Part shown: positions 13,701 to 18,204 of the stretch, piece after piece
Layout of the letters: every line of letters starts with the position of its first letter
How positions within the stretch are numbered: the stretch's first letter is position 1
NCBI GenBank assembly: GCA_937952305.1
Contig: CALFZO010000027.1
Location: 1 to 18,204, forward strand
Length of the DNA stretch: 18,204 nt
Reading direction: 5' to 3'
Origin: an uncultured Anaerolineales bacterium
GTDB lineage: Bacteria; Chloroflexota; Anaerolineae; Anaerolineales; UBA6663
Made by a program: the position numbers and the translations under genes
Notes under the pieces: model-generated
What the model was told of the DNA's origin: nothing
Databases searched by the model: none
Seen by the model: the letters and a program-made list of their open reading frames with translations, nothing else

Positions 13701-16101
13701 CCCGGACCCAGGCCAGAGTGGCGCCGAATTCGTCGCCGGCAATTGCCGCTCGCCCATCGGCCACGGTGTCGCTGGTCAGCCTCTGCGCCGGCCCCCAGGT
13801 AGCTCCATTCCAGAAAGCGTATGATATTTCCTGGCGGGCAAGCACGACGCCCAAGTTATCACCAGCAGCCTGGTATTCCGCCTCGGTCATCGGGTTTTCA
13901 GTCCACACTACCAACGCTTGACCACTTTCTCCTACGAAAGCGGCCACAGGGTCTTGAACCGCGAGTAGGCCGTCGGTCAACGCAGTCGCCGAAGCCCAGG
14001 TCTTGGCCTGCACATTCCAGAAGCGCGCCATCACCTTGGGTGTCGGGTTGGGGCTGCCCGGTGTGGCATCGTCTATGTATACCGACAGCATTCGACCATC
14101 CGGACCGCTGGCGGCAGAAGGCGAGGCCATGAGGCGCGGTGCCGGTTGCTGCGCCAACGCTGTCTCGGGTGCAGCCGCACTCGAGAGGCACTTTTCGTAA
14201 TTGACCAATCGGTAATCGCCGACATCCCACTTCTTCGAGAACCAACCCCAGCCGACGCGCGCCCAAACATTCAGCATGACTTGAAGCACAAGGCAGGGGT
14301 CCCGTAGTTCGACCGCCGGATGACTGGCTGTATCGAAATACAGGGGAAGCCGAAGCGCTGCAGCGGGAGTGACGCGTGCACCCACACTGGCGACGCCGAG
14401 CAGCAGATCCAGCCAGAAGTCGATGTTTAGTTTGGGCCCGACGTCGGCGTAAACCTCGGCGCTTACTTCCGGAGCCAGTGGTCGCAGCGTAGCCTGGATT
14501 AGAGTGACGCTCCCTTGCAGTCCCACCCCCACGCTCACGTTGACGGTGACAATTCCCCAAAAGCTGGCCACTGGCCCCCGATAGACCGTGGTGCTGTACT
14601 CCAGACTTCCCAGCTTAGTGTTAGTGGCGATAGGGAATTCCAGGCGGTCGAATCCATTCTGGAACACCGTTGATGTGACGCCTAAACCGGGCAATAGATC
14701 CTGGTTTTTGTTTAGCACGTCATAGCTAAACAGGCGTGCGCCGACCTGGAACTTGACCACCCGCAGGGTGACCTCGCCGCTGGTCTTCAACTTACCCTCG
14801 TATTGCAGCCCAGCATCTAGGCGATTCTCAAGTTTTCCCAAGAGTGGCACGGTCGGCGGCGGATCAGGGAATGTCACCGGGAGGAAACCGGTTTGGGGAA
14901 ATGTGCCCCCGAAGACGTATGCATCATCGGCATCGCTCCAGCGGAAGTATTCATCACGCAATAGGTTGTCAGGATCAGTCAATGGGTTGGCCACAACCTC
15001 GACAGTCCATTGAGTGCTGGAGGTGCAAGTCGGTCCCGAGGCTATCAGCGGAGTCATCTCCAGCCGGTGGCTGCCCGGCGACAGGCTATTGACGTTGTAG
15101 ACCAGTTGGTACGGGGGCTGAGTGTCGGTGAATTTCTCCCAATGACCGGGCGCCGTTTCCAAACTGAAGCGCATGCCAGTGACCGGGTCGCCTGAGACCG
15201 CCTGGATATCCCCGGCTTCGAATGTGGCATTGTGGGGCGTACTCGAGGCTCCCAGGGACACGTAAGTACCGAGCCGGCGATTGAATTGGTCCAGCAGGCC
15301 GCGCCGGCTTCGATCGAGTGCGCCGTCGGCCCACTCGTAGACCGTCATGACTTCAGCTTGCACTCGACCGCAAGGCCCGGCCGTCAAAAAGCTCGGTTCT
15401 ACTTGTGCCACTTGCATGGGACGCACTTGTACCTCGCTAGGAGCGACGATAGCTGGTACTGTGCCGGTGATAATGGCCTGATAAAAACCCGGCGGCACCT
15501 GGTCAATGCTAAACGAGCCATCCGCTTCCACGGGCGTCTGCGCCACGATGTTGCCTACCCGATTGACCAAGGCCATGAAAGCCTTGTCAGCCGTGGCCTG
15601 CTGCGTATCGTCAGCGGCCAAAGCAAAAGGCAGATGCCCGTCGACGGCACCAGGTGGCGGCGCGTCAACAGCGAAAGCGACACAGGCAAACTCAGCTAGG
15701 GCCTCGCCGGTTACGGCCGCACACACCTGAGACGGACCTGGGGCGAGGTCGGCCGGGATCTCCAATTCTGCATGGAAATCTTGTGTCGCCGAGACGTCGA
15801 CCACGCCGGCTGTCAGCGTTGCTGCGTCTGATATCCAGACTACGCGTACACCGCGGTAGGGCGCGACCCCCTGACCGGTGACCACAATGGTTTGTCCCGC
15901 GTGACCATGCGCGGGCGACACCGCCAGCGTCGGGCGTGGGCCGCCAACCGGGGGCGCCGGGATATTCGGCGCTGCGGAGGATATGACTTGGGCGGTGTGT
16001 GTTGAGTGGGGTACGGCTGCGGCGACCTTGGGCCCAAGGCCTACCACAAGCAAGATGACGACGATGATGATTCTGCCAGGAACAACTGGACGGGTGTTCA
16101 T
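10708..16101 (-). CDS. Very large secreted surface protein with beta-helix, CARDB-like and fibronectin III-like domains
   Basis: A 1797-residue exported protein. ATG 16101-16099 is preceded by GGGGAG with 8-base spacing and opens a signal peptide (MNTRPVVPGR, then IIIVVILLVVGLG, cleavage near AAA-VPHS). In order: an IPT/Ig-like domain (about 57-148), a carboxypeptidase-regulatory-like beta-sandwich (about 150-235), an uncharacterised middle part (240-640), and a sialidase/propeller-like region with WTENP and YAFWNGATWGPAQRLTSD (about 660-840). A right-handed parallel beta-helix follows, from HVCPTCPYTNIQSAVDAANP (869) to FDLGADEL (1322), then more propeller-like sequence, a CARDB-like domain (about 1585-1680) and a fibronectin III domain (about 1690-1785). 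The tail ends LFLPMIWR. Function is probably adhesion or binding of surface polysaccharide; no catalytic site is evident. Not part of the defence operon. Confidence 0.92.
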   Translation of the reverse strand: MNTRPVVPGRIIIVVILLVVGLGPKVAAAVPHSTHTAQVISSAAPNIPAPPVGGPRPTLAVSPAHGHAGQTIVVTGQGVAPYRGVRVVWISDAATLTAGVVDVSATQDFHAELEIPADLAPGPSQVCAAVTGEALAEFACVAFAVDAPPPGAVDGHLPFALAADDTQQATADKAFMALVNRVGNIVAQTPVEADGSFSIDQVPPGFYQAIITGTVPAIVAPSEVQVRPMQVAQVEPSFLTAGPCGRVQAEVMTVYEWADGALDRSRRGLLDQFNRRLGTYVSLGASSTPHNATFEAGDIQAVSGDPVTGMRFSLETAPGHWEKFTDTQPPYQLVYNVNSLSPGSHRLEMTPLIASGPTCTSSTQWTVEVVANPLTDPDNLLRDEYFRWSDADDAYVFGGTFPQTGFLPVTFPDPPPTVPLLGKLENRLDAGLQYEGKLKTSGEVTLRVVKFQVGARLFSYDVLNKNQDLLPGLGVTSTVFQNGFDRLEFPIATNTKLGSLEYSTTVYRGPVASFWGIVTVNVSVGVGLQGSVTLIQATLRPLAPEVSAEVYADVGPKLNIDFWLDLLLGVASVGARVTPAAALRLPLYFDTASHPAVELRDPCLVLQVMLNVWARVGWGWFSKKWDVGDYRLVNYEKCLSSAAAPETALAQQPAPRLMASPSAASGPDGRMLSVYIDDATPGSPNPTPKVMARFWNVQAKTWASATALTDGLLAVQDPVAAFVGESGQALVVWTENPMTEAEYQAAGDNLGVVLARQEISYAFWNGATWGPAQRLTSDTVADGRAAIAGDEFGATLAWVRDIDGNAATRQDWRIAVTQWDAAAKTWMAIDLLDARPAPSGSVSLHKLPATGESLDRQFALNSGAIAELHVCPTCPYTNIQSAVDAANPGDTIKIAAGTYTGVQTRGGVSQLVQISKAITILGGYTTANWATANPDANPTILDAQGKGRVIYITGSISPTIAGLRLTNGNAAGLMGAPWPGDAGGGVYIITATATLSRNWIYDNTADYGGGVYLYNSAAILNANSVTSNTAQHSGGGLHLYASPAMVTGNRIDANTAPVWGGGAYLYSSAATLSGNTITANTSDYGGGLCLSSSNAALLIDNTLSSNLARQNGGGVYLYYSAATLSTNKVIANTGGWGGGINLWYSPATLNGNAVISNTAQYDGGGFSLYHSNAILTNNIVARNQSNRNGTGLYIWASAPRLIHTTVTRNAGGDGSGVYVANEGTTASSVTLTNTILVSHSVGLRITGGNEVAVNGILWFDTPLTIAQAPTATVSVQNPQQGDPALAADGFHLTTASLALDRGVDAGVASDIDGDTRPQLAGFDLGADELAGWMNAQVSVARIPYWGNTSISALVWTADHDGQLTTVSDRHLVLAQTSIYSPGRWEITSPSELPAGAGSASVSLIMQPEIPMGQIAFLVHGADADGLTATGIGNQAVLWTATYEVFGGSIMNVEPVLDEHGQHIRAERPLLSSGSSASYETVLAFRRFGDPNTNGILGQLALSRRVLLGEFSAPLYLTNDAAQHWQPALAVDGSSGQMVVLSVRRASSLATQPFLPPASVAASPDLTMSVIAAGDDPLESATLASAPDPALDPALTLSQQHAPPGTQVAVTAILRNVGRDPAAGMTVGLYAGAPGGGTLLATAGVPSSLSFNETYAVNFAITAKTGDQPIYAQVTASGGNANTTNDIAIGAIGELPPPPLVSVAPSASYPNALQITWDGPAVEGVAGYRILRSPFPGGPYELVGEATATRFLDVQLAAGQSYYYVVQAYDAAGVRSTYSPEAGGGIALHQLFLPMIWR
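12534..13155 (-). repeat. About eight tandem 78-bp coding repeats (26-residue beta-helix coils)
   Basis: Within the surface protein, GGG-x-Y/L motifs recur at residues 983, 1008, 1034, 1060, 1085, 1112, 1137, 1163 and 1189, a spacing of 25-27. Each unit follows the plan GGGVYLYxSxATLxxNxI, then xxNTA. This is the rung pattern of right-handed parallel beta-helices. The copies have diverged at the DNA level, so expansion is not recent. Confidence 0.9.
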
Positions 16102-16398
16102 GGAACTTACTCCCCTATCATTGCGAATCTGGCCCACAGGCGACCATCCGTTACCGAACGCGGCCACCATAAACCGGTTATTCCATCGTCTTGCACCCTT
16201 GCCGAGGGAACTCCCGGTTTGAGGCGGCGGCATTGAAGCCAGACAGCCACTGGTGCCAACCTGGCATGCCGAAAATCGCCGGATGCGGTTATATCGTATC
16301 TCGGTGGTTTGTGCGCCCCCAGCGGAATATAGCGAAGTGGGAACCATCAGCCGGTTGCGCTGATTGGCCTACACCTTATCCTAAGTCTGTTCAGCAGT
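16102..16398. other. Upstream region of the surface-protein gene
   Basis: About 300 bases between the surface-protein start and the decayed transposase. Apart from the ribosome binding site next to 16101, I see no gene. A TATAAC on the minus strand (16293-16288) could be a -10 box, but no acceptable -35 box stands at the right distance, so no promoter is called. Confidence 0.4.
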
Positions 16399-16872
16399 TC
16401 AAGTCAATGGAGATATTCGTATGCCCAGGCCATGAGCAAAGTTTTCTGGCGCCTTGGAGAGTAAAGCCAAGGCCTCCACTGGATAGGCTGCAAAACGGCG
16501 CGCGCCTGGGGGACATTCGTGTTGGCTTGGCCGAGCAGAACTCCCAGGATCAGATTGTTGAGCGTCGCTAAAACACGTTGGGCAACGGGTTGCCGTAAGC
16601 GGCAGACATCTTCCTTGAGGGTGACATCCCGGCGGTAGTGCAGGCTGTTCTCAATTCGCTAATGCAGCCGGACCAGGTCGAGCAGTTGCGGCGGCCCGGC
16701 TTTGGCTGCGGGTAAGCTCGTCAGCCCGTAGACCACTTCGTGGCGAAGTTCACGTTTGCACCGATCGTGGAGGGTCCGTTCCAGACGGAAGACTTGAGCC
16801 TTACCGGGCCACTCCAAAAAAGCCGTGCAGAGCGCTGGTCGTGGTTAAGGTGCGGGTTCCAAGCGGCCGTGC
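16399..16872 (-). pseudogene. Decayed ISAs1-type transposase remnant, C-terminal part
   Basis: Read leftward, frames can be pieced together as HGRLE, TLTTTSALHGF, then WPGKAQVFRLERTLHDR, EVVYGLTSLPAAKAG, LLDLVRLH-stop-RIENSLHYRRDVTLKED, RVLATLNNLILGVLL and FAAYPVEALALLSKAPE. This is the C-terminal half of an ISAs1/DDE_Tnp_1-type transposase, including the glutamate of the RIEN motif. It is broken by at least two frameshifts near 16820-16860, an amber codon at 16661-16659 where Trp is expected (H-W-x-IEN), and another frameshift near 16495. The N-terminal half is missing. It lies head-to-head with the newer ISAs1 element starting at 16932 and is from a different subgroup, so it is an older insertion. 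It is not functional. Confidence 0.8.
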
Positions 16873-16931
16873 CTTTGTTAATCGTTGTCGCTGTCCGAAA
16901 GTCAATCGGCCGGCGCTAAAACCGGGGGCAC

Positions 16932-16950
16932 AAGGGCAATCGCATCTTAG
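16932..16950 (+). repeat. Left terminal inverted repeat of the ISAs1-family element
   Basis: AAGGGCAATCGCATCTTAG, inverted relative to the right end, with mismatches only at positions 1 and 15. The first base is A rather than the C found at the other end. Confidence 0.85.
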
Positions 16951-17004
16951 AATGAGCTAACCGGGCGGTAGGGTAGGATAGCGGGCAGCCATAAGGAGTC
17001 CGTT

Positions 17005-18135
17005 ATGCCCAAACAACCGCTGGGGAACCTCCCCACAAGCTTTGCCAACGTGCCGGACCCGCGTACAGGCAACCGCCGGGACCATTTGTTTCTGGAGATT
17101 ATCGCGATTGCGATTTGTGCGGTGGTCTGTGGCGCCGAAGGCTGGACCGACGTGGCTGCTTTTGGGAAAGCGAAACGGAAGTGGCTGAAGCAGTACTTGA
17201 AGCTGCCCAAAGGTATCCCGTCGCATGACACCTTTGGGCGCGTGTTTGGGGCGTTGGATGTGAAAGCGTTCCAGGCCAGCCTCATGGAATGGGTCCAGGC
17301 CGTACACACCCTGACGGAAGGCCAGGTGGTCGCCACACCTGCACTTGCGCTGCGCGCAAGCGCGGTGCAAGTGTCGACGGCAAAACGCTGCGCCGGTCGC
17401 ATGACCGGACCAATAACAGGGCGGCGTTGCACCTGGTCAGCGCGTGGGCCACGGCCAATCACCTGGTGTTAGGCCAGGTCAAAACGGCCGATAAATCCAA
17501 TGAAATCACAGCGATCCCGGAACTCTTGCGGCTGCTGGACCTGCACGGCTGTATTGTGACCATTGATGCAGCCGGCACCCAGACGGAGATCGCCGAGGCA
17601 CTCGTGGCCGGCGGGGCGGACTTTGTGCTGGCGCTGAAGAACAATCAGAAGGGCCTAGCGGAAGATGTCCGCACGCTCTTCACCTGGGCGCACAGCATCG
17701 AATTCGCGGATTTGACCCACGCCCACCATCGCACGGTCGTGAAAGGGCATGGCCGCTTGGAGATCCGCGAATGCTGGACGATCTCGGATCCGAAGTTTAC
17801 CGGCGATCTCTGGCACTATCGGGCCTGGAGAGGCTTGCGTTCGGTGGCGCAAGTCAAAGTTCAGTAGTTTAGCGGGCGAGGCGCGTCAAGCTGCCAGTGC
17901 CGTCCGCAGCCATTTGGGCATTGAGAATGGCCTGCATTGGGTCTTGGATGTGGCCATGAATGAAGACGCCTGCCGGGTGCGACAGGCCAACGCGGCCGCC
18001 AACCTGGCCACCTTACGCCACCTGGCGCTCAACCTGCTCCGTCAGGAGAAGACCGCCAAAATCGGCGTGCAGGCCAAGCGGCTGCGGGCCGGCCGGGATG
18101 AAGAGTACCTGGTGACCGTTTTAGCCGCTGCCTAA
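17005..18135 (+). pseudogene. ISAs1-family transposase, disrupted
   Basis: A DDE transposase of about 370 residues in three segments. The first (17005 to about 17335) starts MPKQPLGNLP after AAGGAG at 6-base spacing and runs through FLEIIAIAICAVVCGAEGW, the usual DUF4338/H-repeat-like N-terminus, to EGQVVA. The second (about 17374-17864) has DGKTLRRSHDR with the first catalytic Asp, VTIDAAGTQTEIA with the second, VLALKNNQKGL and GHGRLEIRECW. The third (about 17860-18135) has SSLAGEARQAA, GIENGLHWVLDV with the catalytic Glu, and LATLRHLALNLLRQEKT. The first break is a 38-base palindromic insertion (17336-17373). The second, near 17855-17868, removes roughly 13 residues and restores the original frame. 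HWGIEN has become HLGIEN. The protein should be inactive. Confidence 0.87.
17336..17373 (+). repeat. 38-bp palindromic insertion inside the transposase
   Basis: Removing exactly these bases joins GTC GCC A to TC GAC GGC, giving the family motif VAIDGKTLRR. The inserted segment contains CACTTGC (17342-17348) and GCAAGTG (17367-17373) as outer arms. GCGCT/AGCGC (17347-17351, 17359-17363) form inner arms around TGCGCGCA, so it can form a hairpin. Its length is 2 modulo 3, so it shifts the frame. The source is unknown. Confidence 0.65.
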
Positions 18136-18150
18136 AATGCGATTGCCCTG
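18132..18150 (-). repeat. Right terminal inverted repeat of the ISAs1-family element
   Basis: The reverse complement reads CAGGGCAATCGCATTTTAG. It includes the transposase stop codon TAA (18133-18135) and ends at G18150, which is also the first base of the right copy of the 55-base repeat. Confidence 0.85.
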
Positions 18151-18204
18151 AAGCCAACACCGGGGCCGCTCCAGGGTATGTTTACGCCAAACCGGCGCCC
18201 GGCC
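18150..18204. repeat. 55-bp exact repeat, right copy, running into the window end
   Basis: Identical to 9656-9710 in the same orientation. It begins at the last base of the ISAs1-family element and continues to the last base of the window, so the true repeat may be longer. A 55-base terminal overlap is also what a k=55 de Bruijn assembly leaves at an unresolved repeat. Confidence 0.9.

Larger units (their letters stand above)
16932..18150 (+). mobile_element. ISAs1-family insertion sequence
   Basis: Terminal inverted repeats at 16932-16950 and 18132-18150 match at 17 of 19 positions with the core AGGGCAATCGCAT. The ends start (C/A)AGGGC, as expected for this family. The ~1.22 kb length is normal, and the transposase stop lies inside the right repeat. 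Flanks (GGGGGCAC left, AAGCCAAC right) do not form a target-site duplication, so either one side has been rearranged or the duplication has decayed. The right end abuts the 55-base repeat exactly. The transposase is disrupted, so the element cannot move by itself. Confidence 0.87.

Overview
The window is a GC-rich bacterial segment that looks like a genomic defence or accessory island, very probably one metagenomic contig. The organism is best guessed as a Chloroflexota (Anaerolineae-like) bacterium. The reasons are a very large secreted multidomain protein ending in a short hydrophobic-basic tail (LFLPMIWR) of the kind I recall from many Chloroflexota exported proteins, the high GC, and the mix of ISAs1- and IS1-type transposases. 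This assignment is inference, not proof.

Left part (1-2164): a leftward gene of unknown function runs off the window edge (1-523). A ~430-base spacer follows, with a candidate rightward promoter and two perfect small hairpins. Then come two closely spaced rightward genes: a small PD-(D/E)XK nuclease-like protein (957-1559) and an uncharacterised conserved protein (1583-2164).

Central part (2180-9710, all leftward): a five-gene operon built on a type I restriction-modification system. Its order is hsdR (6701-9499), an unknown gene with a duplicated YNPFE motif and a basic tail (5888-6667), hsdM (4136-5848), hsdS (2884-4125), and a uracil-DNA-glycosylase-like protein that overlaps hsdS by four bases (2180-2887). 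HsdR translocates and cuts, HsdM methylates and HsdS chooses the target. The two extra genes have no assigned role but share the transcript. A strong-looking promoter (TTGGCT, 17 bases, TATAAT) sits upstream of hsdR. Its -35 box lies just inside a 55-base sequence that recurs exactly at the window's right end.

Right part (9711-18204): a bidirectional terminator is followed by a frameshifted IS1-type transposase whose C-terminus has been replaced by an unrelated winged-helix tail. Next is a 1797-residue secreted surface protein (10708-16101) carrying a right-handed beta-helix of about eight 26-residue repeats. Beyond it lie a decayed ISAs1-type transposase remnant (16399-16872) and a more complete ISAs1-family element with recognisable terminal inverted repeats (16932-18150). 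The transposase of that element is broken by a 38-base palindromic insertion and a later internal deletion. The 55-base repeat abuts its right end.

No rRNA, tRNA or CRISPR array was seen. Most interesting for follow-up are the two extra genes of the hsd operon, the convergent nuclease-like/unknown pair, the possible repeat-derived hybrid promoter, and the transposase/winged-helix fusion.
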